A DNA stretch of 54,221 bases, from assembly GCA_944386455.1 (NCBI GenBank), contig CALXBC010000015.1, forward strand, positions 1 to 54,221. Direction: 5' to 3'. The stretch comes from an uncultured Clostridia bacterium (GTDB lineage Bacteria; Bacillota; Clostridia; Oscillospirales; Ruminococcaceae). Below are positions 37,504 through 48,286 of this stretch, piece after piece. A program made the translations under genes and the position numbers. Under the pieces are notes generated by a model. The model was not told where the DNA came from and made no database searches. It saw nothing but the letters and a program-made list of their open reading frames with translations. The stretch's first letter is position 1. The number at the start of each line of letters is the position of its first letter.

Positions 37504-38481
37504 TCAAATAATCCCTTTGATGCTTCCGCCCAGATTCCAAAGCATGAGCGGTAAATTCACATTATATTTCAAATACGACCTGGTTTCATCAAAAAGCTGT
37601 ATCAGCCGCACGGCCTGCGCGGCCGTATACTTCTCAGCAAGCTTTGCAGCCATCTCCGGAAACGCACTGATCAGGCATTTGCTCCCCGCCTTCACAGCCA
37701 GCATGTCCCGCATCACTGTCGTCAGGCAGTCAAGCAGCTGCTCGGGCAGACCGCTTTTCATTTTCTTATTTTCATATGCAGCCAATGCTTTCAGCAAATT
37801 GTACTCACTGCCTGATAACATGGCGTCCAGCACTGCCTGCCGACGTCCCCGCTCTTCCTGATAGGATGCGTCAGTCAAAGCATCCAGCGCCAGACCGATA
37901 TTTCCATGAAACTCTGCCGCCAATTGTTCAGCCGTCTCAGGCGGCGCATCCTCCTTTTCACAGAGCGCCGCCGCGCACTCTTCCGCTGTAACCGCAGTCA
38001 ATCCGACCGGAACACAGCGAGACACAACCGTATTGGCAAGCGCAGTCCGGCTGCGGCAGGTCAGCAGAAACACTGTATCCTCAGGCGGCTCCTCAAGAAT
38101 CTTCAGCAGAGCGTTCTGTGCCTCAATGGTCAGCTCTTCGGCGCGGCAAATAAGATAGACCTTATAATCCCCGTCATTCGGCAGTGTATAAACGCTTTCT
38201 TTGATCCTGCGCACCGTGTCCACCTTATTTTTGCTGTCGTCTTCATAGATATGAAGATCAGGATGCACCAGCCGCTGCGTTTTATAGCAGGCGGGGCATT
38301 CGCCGCATGGCCTGTCCCCGGCGCCGGTACACAGAACAGCAGCAGCAAACAGCCGTGCAAACGCCGTTTTTCCGGTGCCGTCTTCTCCTTCAATGAGATA
38401 GGCATGACACAGACGCCCACCCTGTACTGCCGAAGTGAGCGTCTGCAAAGCTCTTGCATTTCCATAAAACTGTCTGGACAT
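37504..38481 (-). CDS. holB: DNA polymerase III delta-prime subunit
   Basis: The 325-residue clamp-loader subunit has Walker-type GEDGTGKTAFARLFAAAVLC, the zinc-binding CGECPACYKTQRLVHPDLHI, EELTIEAQNALLKILEEPPE (sensor) and FLLTCRSRTALANTVVSRC. The C-terminal collar is helical. The subunit loads the sliding clamp during replication. It lies between the c-di-AMP receptor and ricT, as in the Bacillus yaaQ-yaaR-holB-yaaT cluster, although yaaR and tmk are missing here. Confidence 0.95.
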   Translation of the reverse strand: MSRQFYGNARALQTLTSAVQGGRLCHAYLIEGEDGTGKTAFARLFAAAVLCTGAGDRPCGECPACYKTQRLVHPDLHIYEDDSKNKVDTVRRIKESVYTLPNDGDYKVYLICRAEELTIEAQNALLKILEEPPEDTVFLLTCRSRTALANTVVSRCVPVGLTAVTAEECAAALCEKEDAPPETAEQLAAEFHGNIGLALDALTDASYQEERGRRQAVLDAMLSGSEYNLLKALAAYENKKMKSGLPEQLLDCLTTVMRDMLAVKAGSKCLISAFPEMAAKLAEKYTAAQAVRLIQLFDETRSYLKYNVNLPLMLWNLGGSIKGII

Positions 38482-38539
38482 AAAATCGTTTCAACCGGAC
38501 AGCATATTTCCTGTCCGCTCCGAATCATAATTTTCCCGG

Positions 38540-38863
38540 TCAGACCTTTTCAAACCGTTCAATATTGGTAACAAAGATCGTCGCACCGCCGACCGACACC
38601 TCAACCGGGAACGCATTGAACGCTCCCATCCCATATGCGGTAGAGGTGGGAACCATCTGCGTTCTGCGTTTGGAATATTTGGTGATGATCTCAATCACGG
38701 TATCAACCTTTTCATCCTCAGTCGCGATCATGAAAGTGGTATTTCCAGCCATCAGAAAGCCGCCCGTCGAGGCCAGCTTGGTGGTGAAAAATCCCGCCTT
38801 TGTCAGAGAGGAAGAGACAATCGAGCTGTCATCATTGCTTACAATCGCATAAATCAGTTTCAT
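38540..38863 (-). CDS. darA: cyclic-di-AMP receptor (DarA/YaaQ, PII-like)
   Basis: The 107-residue protein has MKLIYAIVSNDDSSIVSSSL, TKAGFFTTKLASTGGFLMAG and NTTFMIATEDEKVDTVIEII. This is the PII-like DarA fold, in which the TKL.STGGFL.AGNTT loop contacts c-di-AMP. It reports c-di-AMP level, but its target in these bacteria is unknown. It is adjacent to holB and the decarboxylase, the conserved Firmicutes neighbourhood. Confidence 0.95.
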   Translation of the reverse strand: MKLIYAIVSNDDSSIVSSSLTKAGFFTTKLASTGGFLMAGNTTFMIATEDEKVDTVIEIITKYSKRRTQMVPTSTAYGMGAFNAFPVEVSVGGATIFVTNIERFEKV

Positions 38864-38945
38864 CGTTCCGGCATAGATTTTGGAATCGGCTATGCCCGCA
38901 CCTCACTTTCAGCGTAGTATTAGAAAGGAAGTTCCTTTCCTATTA

Positions 38946-40277
38946 TCATTTTACCACTTTTACCACAAAATTACCACTGTTTTTTAAAATAATTTCCGCC
39001 TGTGGTGTAATTTTTTCTCCCGGGACCACAACAGGGACTCCCGGCGGACAGGTGATAACAGTCTGGGCGGCCACTTTTCCGACAGCGCTGTCAATCGGTA
39101 CGGTCTCGCTGTCTGCAAAAACCGCCTCATGCGGAGGCATCACAGCTTCCGGCAATTCAAACGCCAAAGGGACAGGCGCGCTTTCCGACCGCGGCATCGC
39201 AGCCAGTTCTTCAAGGGCTTTCTCCAGCCGCTGCCAATCAACAGAACGATTAAAAGGCGACGCCATCAGCACCGCATAACCGCCGCCAATATATTCGGGC
39301 TCAATCTGATGGCTGTGAAAATATGTCAGTGCCGCAGAATCCGTCATACCAAAGTCTGCCATACAGACAGAAAGCCGCAGCGGGTCGGAAGCGCCTCCGG
39401 GCACACAGATCCCCTTGCTTGCGCAGTACTCCTTCAGACGGGAAATCTGCGCCGCTGTTTCCCGATAGGCCGCAGCTCCGTTTGACTCCAGCCAGTCCAT
39501 GCACAGGCCGACAGAGCGCAGGATGAGATAGGACGGACTGGTACTGCCGAACAACGCCATCGCGGCCTTAATCTGTTCTGCGTCAAACCGGGAAGAATAG
39601 TGCAGAAATGCACCGCCGGTCAGCACCGGCAGGGTCTTGTGCGCGCTGTCGCAGCAGAGATCCGCGCCCAGCGTCATGGGATGCCGGTCAGGGTCATGAA
39701 GCTTCAGGGCAGCCCCATGGGCATTATCTGCCACAAGAAGCAGTCCTCGTGCATGACAAATCTCCGCAATTGCAGCAATGTCAGTCAGGCAGCCCAAATA
39801 ATCGGGAGAGGTCAGATACACGCCACGCACCTCGGGATGCTCATGAAGGCTCAGCGTAATCTGCTCCGGCGTCAAGGCTCCGCCGACCCGCGCATGGTCA
39901 AGCGGCGCGGGGCAGACCCAAACCGGTTCCAGCTGCAGCAGTGCACAGGCATTGACAAATGCAGTATGCGCATTGCGGGCAGCCAGAATGCGGTCTCCCT
40001 TCCGGAAAGCAGCGGCCAGCATGGCCTGGATACAAAGCGTGCTCCCGCCCGTGCTGACCGCAGTGCCAAAAACACCGTAAAAAGCGGCAATCCGTTCTTC
40101 CAGCTCCCGCAGGACGCCGGAGGACTGGAACAGAACATCCGCTCCCGTGACCTCAGTGATATCGAAACGTCCAAGTCCTGCTTCCAGCAGCGGTGCAAAG
40201 TTTCCCTTATGCCCCGGCATATGAAAGCGGGAAATCCCGCTGCTGACATATTCTTGTAAAAACTGCTCCAAACCCAT
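38946..40277 (-). CDS. Orn/Lys/Arg decarboxylase family PLP enzyme (YaaO-like)
   Basis: The 443-residue protein has RFHMPGHKGN at the N-terminus, and GGSTLCIQAMLAAAFRKGDR, which holds the phosphate of PLP. VADNAHGAAL and DSAHKTLPVLTGGAFLHYSS contain the PLP-binding Lys. The family decarboxylates ornithine, lysine or arginine for polyamine synthesis or acid resistance; the specificity is not visible. It is the first gene of the yaaO-yaaQ-holB-ricT cluster. The size fits the short (no wing domain) type. Confidence 0.92.
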   Translation of the reverse strand: MGLEQFLQEYVSSGISRFHMPGHKGNFAPLLEAGLGRFDITEVTGADVLFQSSGVLRELEERIAAFYGVFGTAVSTGGSTLCIQAMLAAAFRKGDRILAARNAHTAFVNACALLQLEPVWVCPAPLDHARVGGALTPEQITLSLHEHPEVRGVYLTSPDYLGCLTDIAAIAEICHARGLLLVADNAHGAALKLHDPDRHPMTLGADLCCDSAHKTLPVLTGGAFLHYSSRFDAEQIKAAMALFGSTSPSYLILRSVGLCMDWLESNGAAAYRETAAQISRLKEYCASKGICVPGGASDPLRLSVCMADFGMTDSAALTYFHSHQIEPEYIGGGYAVLMASPFNRSVDWQRLEKALEELAAMPRSESAPVPLAFELPEAVMPPHEAVFADSETVPIDSAVGKVAAQTVITCPPGVPVVVPGEKITPQAEIILKNSGNFVVKVVK

Positions 40278-40349
40278 GATTTTTCATTGAAAAGCATGCC
40301 GGACAGCAACTGCTGCCCGGCGGCGTTTTTTCCTTTCTATCGGTATCTG

Positions 40350-41048
40350 TTACTGAGAAGAAACCGGCATCTCGTCCTCGGTTTCGATCCCGGAGCCGGA
40401 AATGGGAATCGCCTCCCCCAGATACTTCGGGGCACGGTGCAGCAAATCCACGTCCAGCACCGCCTTCACTCTGGCGAGGCTTTCCCGCAGGTTATTGTAA
40501 AGCTTTTTGGTCATGATATCCGGCGCAGCATAGCCCTGTGCCTCGATCCCCAGCCGTCTGGCAATATAAACGGAACGGTACATGTGATACCGCTGCGTCG
40601 AAATAATCAGCCGTTTGACGCAAAAAACATCTCTGGCACGGTACATGCTGTCATAGGTATCAAAGCCCGCGTGATCCATAAAAATGTCTTCCTCCGGCAC
40701 ACCCTTATCCAGCAGATACTGCTTCATGGCGCGCACCTCATTGTATTCCTTGCTGCCATGGTCGCCGCTGACAATGATTTTCGGCGCCAGTCCTTTATCA
40801 TACACCTCATATCCGTAGTCCAACCGATATTGCAGGATCGGAGAAGGTGTGCCGTCCTCATAGACCCGTGCTCCCAGGACTAAAACGGCGTCCGCAGGTT
40901 CCAGCTCCTCCAACTCCTTGATATAGGGGGACGCTGTATTGATCACCAGAAGCTGAATCGACGCAAAGCCCGCTGCTGCCAGCACGATCAGGGCTGCAGC
41001 AGAAATCAGTACGATTTTCACGACCTTTTTCTTTTTTGCTTTATCCAT
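40350..41048 (-). CDS. YdcF/SanA-like DUF218 membrane-anchored protein
   Basis: The start at 41048 gives 232 residues with one N-terminal membrane helix (VKIVLISAAALIVLAAAGFA). The DUF218 domain follows: DAVLVLGARVYEDGTPSPIL, RLDYGYEVYDKGLAPKIIVS, GDHGSKEYNEVRAMKQYLLD and STQRYHMYRSVYIARRLGIE. G-HG and Y-E-A/M-K motifs are family-typical. SanA/ElyC proteins affect envelope integrity and vancomycin tolerance, so a cell-envelope role is inferred. It follows fhs by 40 bases. Confidence 0.88.
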   Translation of the reverse strand: MDKAKKKKVVKIVLISAAALIVLAAAGFASIQLLVINTASPYIKELEELEPADAVLVLGARVYEDGTPSPILQYRLDYGYEVYDKGLAPKIIVSGDHGSKEYNEVRAMKQYLLDKGVPEEDIFMDHAGFDTYDSMYRARDVFCVKRLIISTQRYHMYRSVYIARRLGIEAQGYAAPDIMTKKLYNNLRESLARVKAVLDVDLLHRAPKYLGEAIPISGSGIETEDEMPVSSQ

Positions 41049-41088
41049 AAGATTGCCTTTCCTCCGCCTGTGACAGCAAAAATAAAGC

Positions 41089-42765
41089 TCAGAACAGTCC
41101 TTCGATCCGGCCGGTTTCGTCAATGTCGATTTTCAGCGCGGCGGGAGCCTTCGGGAGCCCGGGCATCGTCATGATATCCCCCGTAAGCGCCACAATAAAG
41201 CCGGCGCCGGCAGAAAGCCGCAGACTGCGTACCGTGATGCGGAAATGCTCCGGCCTGCCCAGCAGCGCAGGATTATCCGAAAGCGAATACTGCGTTTTGG
41301 CGACACAGACAGGCAGACGGTCTGCGCCAAGTGCCTCGATCTCCCGAATATCCTTTTCCGCCTGTGTGGTATAGTCCACACCGTCCGCGCCATAGATTCG
41401 TCCGGCGATAACAGCCAGCTTTTCCCGAATGGGGAGCGTTTCGTCATACAGCGGGGCAAATTGCGCGGCGCCGTCCTGCTCCTCAATGGTACGGCAGACA
41501 ATCTGCGCCAGTTCGCGTCCGCCCTCGCCGCCCCTTAAAAAGACGTCGGCAAACGCGTGCGGGACATTCATTCGGGCACAAAAATCCTCAATGAACCTGA
41601 TTTCTGCATCAGTATCCGTGGCAAAATGGTTGAGAGCCACCACAACCGGCAGCCCGAAGCTGCGCATATTCTCAATATGCTTTTTCAGGTTTCCAATCCC
41701 TTTATTCAGTGCATCGATATTTTCTGCATCCAGCTCCCCGCGGGGAACCCCGCCGTTGTACTTGAGCGCGCGGATTGTCGCCACCAGTACCACACAGCTG
41801 GGCTTGAGACCGCCAAAGCGGCACTTGATATCAAAAAACTTCTCCGCGCCCAAATCAGAGCCAAAACCTGCCTCTGTAATCGTATAATCTGCCAGCTTCA
41901 GGGCAAGCTTTGTTGCACGCAGCGAGTTGCAGCCGTGTGCGATATTGGCGAACGGACCGCCGTGCATGATGACAGGCGTGTTTTCCAGAGTTTGTACCAG
42001 ATTCGGCTTGACAGCATCCTTCAGCAGAACCGCCATAGCGCCTTGGACGTTCAGGTCACGGGCATAAACCGGCGTGCCGTCACAGCGGTAGGCAACCAGA
42101 ATATTTCCCAGCCGTTTTTTCAGATTCATCAGGTCGGACGACAGACACAAAATTGCCATGACCTCGCTGGCGACCGTGATCTGAAAGCTGTCCTCCCGCG
42201 GGACGCCGTTGATTTTTCCGCCCAGTCCTATTACGATATTGCGCAGCGCGCGGTCGTTCATATCCAAACAGCGCTTGATTAAAATGCGGCGGACATCGAT
42301 GTTCAGTTCATTGCCCTGCTGGATGTGGTTATCCAGCACTGCACACAGCAGGTTGTTGGCTGCCGTCAGAGCGTGCATATCGCCTGTAAAATGAAGATTG
42401 ATATCCTCCATCGGCACCACTTGGGAATAGCCGCCGCCGGCCGCACCGCCCTTGATACCGAATACCGGACCGAGCGATGGCTCTCTCAGCGCAAGAACCG
42501 CATTTTTCCCGATTTTGTTCATCGCCTGCCCCAGTCCGACGCTGACCGTAGTTTTGCCCTCGCCGGCAGGAGTGGGGTTGATAGCGGTCACTAAAATCAA
42601 CTTTCCGTCTTTCCTGTTCTCAACGGAACGTAGAAAATCTTCTGAAAATTTCGCTTTGTATTTTCCGTAAAGTTCCAATGCGTCAGAAGGCACGCCGATT
42701 TTGGCGGCAATTTCGGCAATTGGGAGCATGGCTGCATGTTGTGCGATTTCAATATCAGTCAGCAT
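41089..42765 (-). CDS. fhs: formate-tetrahydrofolate ligase
   Basis: The 558-residue enzyme makes 10-formyl-tetrahydrofolate from formate, THF and ATP. It contains [20 protein letters not shown] (ATP loop), [40 protein letters not shown], and [34 protein letters not shown] spread over two blocks, all diagnostic and complete. The length matches the family. It serves purine synthesis and one-carbon flow in acetogenic or amino-acid-fermenting Clostridia. Confidence 0.98.
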   Translation of the reverse strand: MLTDIEIAQHAAMLPIAEIAAKIGVPSDALELYGKYKAKFSEDFLRSVENRKDGKLILVTAINPTPAGEGKTTVSVGLGQAMNKIGKNAVLALREPSLGPVFGIKGGAAGGGYSQVVPMEDINLHFTGDMHALTAANNLLCAVLDNHIQQGNELNIDVRRILIKRCLDMNDRALRNIVIGLGGKINGVPREDSFQITVASEVMAILCLSSDLMNLKKRLGNILVAYRCDGTPVYARDLNVQGAMAVLLKDAVKPNLVQTLENTPVIMHGGPFANIAHGCNSLRATKLALKLADYTITEAGFGSDLGAEKFFDIKCRFGGLKPSCVVLVATIRALKYNGGVPRGELDAENIDALNKGIGNLKKHIENMRSFGLPVVVALNHFATDTDAEIRFIEDFCARMNVPHAFADVFLRGGEGGRELAQIVCRTIEEQDGAAQFAPLYDETLPIREKLAVIAGRIYGADGVDYTTQAEKDIREIEALGADRLPVCVAKTQYSLSDNPALLGRPEHFRITVRSLRLSAGAGFIVALTGDIMTMPGLPKAPAALKIDIDETGRIEGLF

Positions 42766-42787
42766 ATTGGTAACCCCTTTTCCTTTG

Positions 42788-43453
42788 TCAGCGATTCTTT
42801 TTGGCCATCAATGCGACATCTTCATCATGTCTGGCAATCAGCGCCTGATCGGTGACGCGGTATTTCATCAGCGCGTTGTAAAGCTTATCGACATCCACAT
42901 CACGGTCTTTATCATATTTCGCCTTATGCAGCAGCTTTTTGAACTGACGGAGCTTGATGATCACAGCGTCGTCCCGCTGCAAAAAAAGCTGGGCCTTATT
43001 GTTGGCAAACACCACCACATTGTCAATATTGATGTTATAGATGTTCTCCTTGGCGAAGCAGTGACGGATGCAGTCGATATGGGCCTGATTCTGCATAACG
43101 GGATTGTACATTTTATGCTTTTTCCCGCCGATGATATGCGTCCATTCCTTGGTTCTGGCGTCGCCGTAAATTTCGCCGCCCATATTTTTGGTTTCAATGA
43201 CAATCAGCCCGAAAAAGCCGATGACGATATGGCCGATCTCCGTCGTTTTATCATAAAGCGGCAGATAAAGCCCGTTGATGACCTTGTAGTTGCGGACCAT
43301 CGCCCACGGTCTCAAAATTCTCGCAACCTTTTTTTCTCCCTTGACGCCGAGCCGCTCGATCCGTTTTTTGCGCAGCCGCACCCAAACCACTATCAAAGCG
43401 ATCAGCACCACTACAACAGCAATCCCGACCAAAATCCAAAGATAGTCCTTCAT
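42788..43453 (-). CDS. NERD-domain membrane protein
   Basis: The 221-residue protein has an N-terminal membrane helix ([20 protein letters not shown]). The nuclease-related NERD domain follows: [40 protein letters not shown] and [20 protein letters not shown]. The E..K. of IETKN and the preceding E-I-D/H resemble the PD-(D/E)XK-like core. The function is uncertain; a membrane-linked DNA-processing role is proposed for the family. It is 22 bases upstream of fhs and reads in the same direction. Confidence 0.9.
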   Translation of the reverse strand: MKDYLWILVGIAVVVVLIALIVVWVRLRKKRIERLGVKGEKKVARILRPWAMVRNYKVINGLYLPLYDKTTEIGHIVIGFFGLIVIETKNMGGEIYGDARTKEWTHIIGGKKHKMYNPVMQNQAHIDCIRHCFAKENIYNINIDNVVVFANNKAQLFLQRDDAVIIKLRQFKKLLHKAKYDKDRDVDVDKLYNALMKYRVTDQALIARHDEDVALMAKKNR

Positions 43454-43626
43454 TTTTTGGAAATTCTCTCCTTTATATGCAAAAATAGGCTCCGCATCCG
43501 GCGCAAAGCGCAAAACGCAGAATACCTTTTTATTATAACACAAACGTATAAAATTTGAAATAGTGTTTATAATACAAATGAAAATCTTTTATGAACAACG
43601 GTTCATTAGGAAAGGATGATTCATAT

Positions 43627-43836
43627 ATGTTGGATAAAATCGCATTGCTGCTTGTGATCATCGGCGCGATCAACTGGGGCTCCATCGGAATCTTCAGCTT
43701 TGATATCGTCGCATGGATCTGCGGCGGCCAGACCGCTATCATCAGCCGCATTATCTATACGCTGGTTGCATTGGCGGGTATCTGGTGCATTTCGCTTTTC
43801 TTCCGCAAGAATGACGTGCTGGAAAGCAAGGACTAG
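43627..43836 (+). CDS. DUF378 small membrane protein (YuzA-like)
   Basis: The 69-residue product is MLDKIALLLVIIGAINWGSI, GIFSFDIVAWICGGQTAIIS, RIIYTLVALAGIWCISLFF. There are two membrane helices with the diagnostic INWG..G...D.V...G near the first helix end and YTLVGLAG in the second. The ATG is preceded by AGGAAAGGATGATTCATAT. It is transcribed divergently from the NERD gene. The function is unknown. Confidence 0.9.
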   Translation: MLDKIALLLVIIGAINWGSIGIFSFDIVAWICGGQTAIISRIIYTLVALAGIWCISLFFRKNDVLESKD

Positions 43837-43838
43837 TT

Positions 43839-44238
43839 GTCAAAGACAGTCCACCGGACTGTCTTTGACTGAGCGTGTCGAAAAAGTCGACACGCTCTCG
43901 AGGGACAAACACAATCACTGCGGCAAAGCCTTGTTCTGCGTTTTTCCCCCGATTCCCCCTTTTCAGTCGAAAACCGGCTCCGCAGAAGGCTTTGCCTCTG
44001 CTCACCGCCGGTTTTCTCTCAAAGAGTCACTTCGGCGGCGCATGTCCGCCTGCGTGACGATTTTTTTTATTTTTTATCGTTTTTTGACAGTCTGTGTCAA
44101 AGAAAGTCCACTGGACTGCCTTTGACTTTACCTCTTCGTTCGCGGCCGTATCTCATGGCCGCGTTGCCGTACAACGGCAACCTCTCTGAGGTGCTGCTTG
44201 CTTCGTTGTCAACCACTGTCCACCGGACTGTTTTTGAC
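43839..44238. repeat. three imperfect copies of a 31-bp palindrome plus an extra hairpin
   Basis: GTCAAAGACAGTCC-ACC and its complement occur at 43839-43869. Related copies are at 44096-44126 (ACT loop) and 44208-44238 (diverged left arm). Another hairpin (GAGCGTGTCGA type, 11 bp) lies at 43871-43897. The 500-base gap between DUF378 and the next gene (43837-44341) contains no gene that I can support. The copies look like REP/BIME-type extragenic palindromes. Confidence 0.75.
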
Positions 44239-44341
44239 TTTTATATTCAATCAAAAAAGTTCAGCATATGCTGGGCTTTTTTATTTGCAATTATCACCTG
44301 ATTAAAACAGAAGCATATCATATAGCAAGGAGGTAATTGCT

Positions 44342-44872
44342 GTGTATAGTGAACATGAATTAAAAGAATTACGCAGGGCAATTTATGAGAATGCCGCTGA
44401 ACAGCTGCTATGGCAAGTAATGTATATTAATGCTGTAGCACAGCATTCTCCTGCTCTTAACATTGTACGCAACAAACTATTGGCGTTGCCGAGAACGTTT
44501 GAATTGATTATGCACAATTCAGTAAATTCTCCAGCAGTGAAAGATTTAACACAAGCAGTATATAGCGGTAATCGATTGTTTGTTGAATATGTAGATAGTG
44601 TTTTCAATGGGAACTCTGACAAAACAGCACTTGGGCAAAATTTAAATGATAATATTGAATACATCGCTAATTTGCTGCATAAAATAAATCCACAGTGGGG
44701 AACAGCGGAATGGATGACGCTGATTAATCATCAGGTAGAGCTGTTGAATACTGTTATGAATGATGCAAAGCAGGGGAAATATGATACATGGACATATATA
44801 CTTCCCGTACTGCACAAAATAAAACTAGATATGGCCGATTATCTAGAGCAGGGAATCTCGACCTATCAATAA
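44342..44872 (+). CDS. uncharacterised 176-residue helical protein
   Basis: The product starts MYSEHELKELRRAIYENAAE and continues QLLWQVMYINAVAQHSPALN, VYSGNRLFVEYVDSVFNGNS, YIANLLHKINPQWGTAEWMT and NHQVELLNTVMNDAKQGKYD. It is an all-helical cytosolic protein resembling four-helix-bundle ferritin-like or DUF2935-type proteins by shape only. It is AT-rich relative to neighbours (possible transfer). SD AGGAGGTAATTGCT. I do not recognise the family. Confidence 0.7.
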   Translation: MYSEHELKELRRAIYENAAEQLLWQVMYINAVAQHSPALNIVRNKLLALPRTFELIMHNSVNSPAVKDLTQAVYSGNRLFVEYVDSVFNGNSDKTALGQNLNDNIEYIANLLHKINPQWGTAEWMTLINHQVELLNTVMNDAKQGKYDTWTYILPVLHKIKLDMADYLEQGISTYQ

Positions 44873-44877
44873 AGAAC

Positions 44878-44907
44878 GCCGCCGGATAAATCCGGCGGCT
44901 TCTTTTT
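44878..44907 (+). terminator. intrinsic terminator after the 176-residue gene
   Basis: GCCGCCGGAT (44878-44887) pairs with ATCCGGCGGC (44890-44899) and is followed by TTCTTTTT. On the opposite strand it could also serve the convergent ABC gene that ends at 44924. Confidence 0.88.
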
Positions 44908-44923
44908 ATCATATGGTTTGCGT

Positions 44924-47872
44924 TTATTCTGTCCGCAGTGCGACGACGGGGTCTTTTTTCGCGGCAAAGCGGGATGGGATCAATCCTGCGATAAAGGTCA
45001 GGAACATGCTGATCGCCACAAGAATGACACCGCCCACCACAGGGAGCGACGCATTCAGCGTGGTCAAATTGGTCAGCTGATGCAGGATCATATTGATCGG
45101 GATATTAATCAGCAGAGACACGCCAATGCCGATCAAGCCCGCTGCAAGGCCGACAATCAAGGTTTCGGCATTGAACACATGGGAAATATCCTTTTTTGAC
45201 GCACCGATCGCCCGCAGGATCCCGATCTCGCGGGTACGCTCCAAAACAGAGATATAGGTGATAATGCCGATCATAATAGACGATACCACCAGAGAGATGC
45301 CCACAAACGCAATCAACAGATAGGAAATCCCGCTGATGATATCAGTGATCGAGGACATCAGCAGCGCCACATAGTCGGTATAGGTGATTTTATCTTCTTC
45401 TGCAGCGCTGTCGTTGTAAGAAGCGATCAGGTCGGATATCTGGTCCTTGTCCGCAAAGGTAGACGCATAAATGTTCACACCGCTGGGGCTGGCAAGATCG
45501 ACTACGCCAAGCGTTTCATAGTTTTCATCCAGCGTCGCTTCCGACACCGTCGGAGGCATATACTCGTCATACATCAGCGCATACTGCGCGTCAGTCCATT
45601 GCGTGCTTCCAAGCAATGCGGCAAGCTGCTCCGCCGGCAGTCCGCTCAGCCGCTGTGCGGCAGCATCGGCATACTGTTTGGACGCACTTTCCCGAATGGC
45701 TTCCCCAACCCGGGCAAACAGCGTTTCATCGTCCATATCCGCAATATAGGACGTCACTGTCTCCGGATCGACGCCCATACTTTCTGCATACTGCTCCACC
45801 ACCTGCTGCTCGATCTGCTCCCGCGTCATACTGCCGAGGGTTTGCTCCACGATTTGATCCAGATAAGCTTCATCCGGCACAGACATGATATAGGTATAAA
45901 TCTCTGCCTTGTCCGATGTGCCCAGGGTGCCGATATACTCCCGGAATGCAGCTGCTTTTTCCGCGTCTGTCGGGTCGGTGGTTTCATCAGTCCGAAAAGG
46001 CAGCCCGGTGAATACGTCTGTTGCTTCGTCCGCCTGCTGTGCCTTGACAATCTCGCTTTGCGCTGTTTTATTGATGACATAGTCTGTCAATGCACTGGTA
46101 TACCCGATGGAGCCGGTCAGCATAGCGGCAGTAGCTTCCTCATTCGGGCGAATAATGCCCACCACCTTAAGATTCAGACCTACGGAATCCTCGTTATACA
46201 GGTACTCCATGCCCGCTTCAGTAGCGGTCATATCGGTATAGGTTTCCGTAGATGTGTTATACTGCCACTGCTCCACAGGCAGAATGACCTTATACTGCTT
46301 GCTGCAGATATCTTCGTAAGAATAAGACTCTGTCCCGATATCCTCAATCGGTTCCCCGGCCATAGCAGCCTTTGCGATTTCAGACAGGCGCTCAGAATCC
46401 TTGAAGCCCAGCACATACAGCGCAACATCTGAGATTTCGTTTCGCTCATCTACGATCAGAACAACCTCATCATAGTTTTTCGGCCACACTCCGTATACCA
46501 GATCATACTGTTCTTCCAGCAGGGGGCTTATGCTGCCTTCTCCCTCGCCGGGCAGCATTTCTTCCCAAAGATTCATCCCTGTGAACATCGAAAATTCAGA
46601 GTTCATCATGGCGTTATCTTCAGATATTCCCATTGCCTCGGCCATCACCTTTTCAAAATCGGTGGTAACGATTTTTCCCTTTTCATCCTGCGTGTAAATC
46701 GGGAGCTGGATATCATAGGTGTACTGGAGCGCCGAAGCATGCGCCTTCAGTTCGGTGCTGCCGTCCAGAAATTCCTTGAATTTTTCCATGTTGTTGGTAG
46801 TGGTAGACGCAGACGTCAGATTATTGAACAGGTCATACATCACGGTGTTGGAATAGACGGCGTCCCGCTCATGGCTTTTCTCTGCCTGCTGCTGATTGGT
46901 ATCCATAAAAGAGTTGATCAGAGCAGTGGTATCCTCGGTTTCCGCCTCGATACTGATCGGATAGGCGGAAAGAGTGTCTTCTTGCACCTGAAAAATATAG
47001 AGGTTAATGCCGTTTGACAGTGATAAAATCAACGCGATCCCGATGATGCCGATGGAACCCGCAAAGGACGTCATAAAGGTGCGGCCTTTTTTGGTCATCA
47101 GATTGTTCAACGACAGGGAAAATGCGGTCAGAAGGGACATGGATACCCTCTTGTTCTTTTTGGCAGCCGTCTCCGGTGCAGGAGCCGGCTCGGGAACAAA
47201 CGGATCGGAGTCGTCGGTCAGCTTTCCGTCCTTGATTCGGACGATACGGGAGGCATAGGTCTGCGCCAGCTCGGGATTGTGGGTCACCATAATCACCAGA
47301 CGGTCCTTGGAAACCTCCTTTAAAATTTCCATGACCTGGACACTGGTCTCAGAATCCAAAGCGCCGGTCGGCTCATCGGCCAGCAGGATATCCGGGTTAT
47401 TGACTAAAGCACGGGCGATCGCCACCCGCTGCATCTGGCCGCCGGACATCTGGTTGGGCTTTTTGTGGAGCTGATCTCCCAGCCCGACCTGTTCCAGCGC
47501 CGCAGCGGCACGTTTTTTTCGCTCCGCTTTGGAGATGCCTGCAATGGTCAGTGCCAGCTCGACATTTGCAAGCACTGTCTGATGCGGGATCAGATTGTAG
47601 CTTTGAAACACAAACCCGATGGTATGGTTGCGGTAGGCGTCCCAGTCACGGTCTTTGTACTGCTTGGTGGAAACGCCGTTGATGATCAGATCGCCGGACG
47701 AATACTGATCCAAACCGCCCACAATATTGAGCAGTGTGGTCTTTCCGCAGCCGGAGTGTCCCAGAATGGCAACGAACTCGCTGTCACGGAACGCAAGCGA
47801 AATACCGCGCAGTGCTTCAACACGGCTGCCGTTCATTTCATAATTTTTTGTGATCTCCTTCAGTTCCAGCAT
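44924..47872 (-). CDS. MacB-like ABC transporter, fused ATPase and FtsX permease
   Basis: The 982-residue protein starts [20 protein letters not shown] (SD AAGGAAGCTTTCC). Residues 1-230 form an ABC ATPase with Walker A GHSGCGKT, signature [16 protein letters not shown] and Walker [13 protein letters not shown]. Then comes a permease with a first helix ([20 protein letters not shown]), a large extracellular domain (about 350-810) and a terminal FtsX domain with three helices ([60 protein letters not shown]). This type exports peptides or lipoproteins or senses antimicrobial peptides. No two-component pair is adjacent. Promoter not identified. Confidence 0.93.
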   Translation of the reverse strand: MLELKEITKNYEMNGSRVEALRGISLAFRDSEFVAILGHSGCGKTTLLNIVGGLDQYSSGDLIINGVSTKQYKDRDWDAYRNHTIGFVFQSYNLIPHQTVLANVELALTIAGISKAERKKRAAAALEQVGLGDQLHKKPNQMSGGQMQRVAIARALVNNPDILLADEPTGALDSETSVQVMEILKEVSKDRLVIMVTHNPELAQTYASRIVRIKDGKLTDDSDPFVPEPAPAPETAAKKNKRVSMSLLTAFSLSLNNLMTKKGRTFMTSFAGSIGIIGIALILSLSNGINLYIFQVQEDTLSAYPISIEAETEDTTALINSFMDTNQQQAEKSHERDAVYSNTVMYDLFNNLTSASTTTNNMEKFKEFLDGSTELKAHASALQYTYDIQLPIYTQDEKGKIVTTDFEKVMAEAMGISEDNAMMNSEFSMFTGMNLWEEMLPGEGEGSISPLLEEQYDLVYGVWPKNYDEVVLIVDERNEISDVALYVLGFKDSERLSEIAKAAMAGEPIEDIGTESYSYEDICSKQYKVILPVEQWQYNTSTETYTDMTATEAGMEYLYNEDSVGLNLKVVGIIRPNEEATAAMLTGSIGYTSALTDYVINKTAQSEIVKAQQADEATDVFTGLPFRTDETTDPTDAEKAAAFREYIGTLGTSDKAEIYTYIMSVPDEAYLDQIVEQTLGSMTREQIEQQVVEQYAESMGVDPETVTSYIADMDDETLFARVGEAIRESASKQYADAAAQRLSGLPAEQLAALLGSTQWTDAQYALMYDEYMPPTVSEATLDENYETLGVVDLASPSGVNIYASTFADKDQISDLIASYNDSAAEEDKITYTDYVALLMSSITDIISGISYLLIAFVGISLVVSSIMIGIITYISVLERTREIGILRAIGASKKDISHVFNAETLIVGLAAGLIGIGVSLLINIPINMILHQLTNLTTLNASLPVVGGVILVAISMFLTFIAGLIPSRFAAKKDPVVALRTE

Positions 47873-48110
47873 GGAAAGCTTCCTTTCGCAAATCAACTAT
47901 CAATCCCGCGGTTTTGCTGTAAGCGCACAGGGCAAAAGAGCTGATGATGTACTTTTTATCATAACAGGGAATATTTTCACATGCAAGGCAGCAGGAAAGG
48001 GTTTTACACAATCTTCATGATTTTTCATATTACTGACACAAATACAAGCATCGGCTTCTTTTTGAAACAGCGGGGCACAGTCCTTGACTGCTGACGGGAA
48101 CAGCTCCTAC

Positions 48111-48140
48111 TTGACATTATTGATTATGTCGAAGTATAAT
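48111..48140 (+). promoter_or_regulatory. sigma-A promoter of the glycosyltransferase operon
   Basis: TTGACA (48111-48116) and TATAAT (48135-48140) with an 18-base spacer drive the plus strand. A 9-bp hairpin at 48202-48227 lies in the leader before the ATG at 48287; its T-run is on the minus strand, so it does not terminate this transcript. Confidence 0.8.
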
Positions 48141-48286
48141 AAGATAAAATTAAATGGACTAATAATTTTTGGGACAAAAGAGCCCAAAATGCGTAAAAAA
48201 ATGCGGTATGACTGACGCCATACCGCAAGATTGTCCTGTATGTTTAATTTACTTAAATGGACTTACCGTAAAAGGAGAGAAAACAG

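Noticed and set aside
43839-44238. CRISPR array
   Set aside because: The repeats are palindromes at irregular distances (about 225 and 80 bases between copies), not spacers of constant length, and no cas gene is present.
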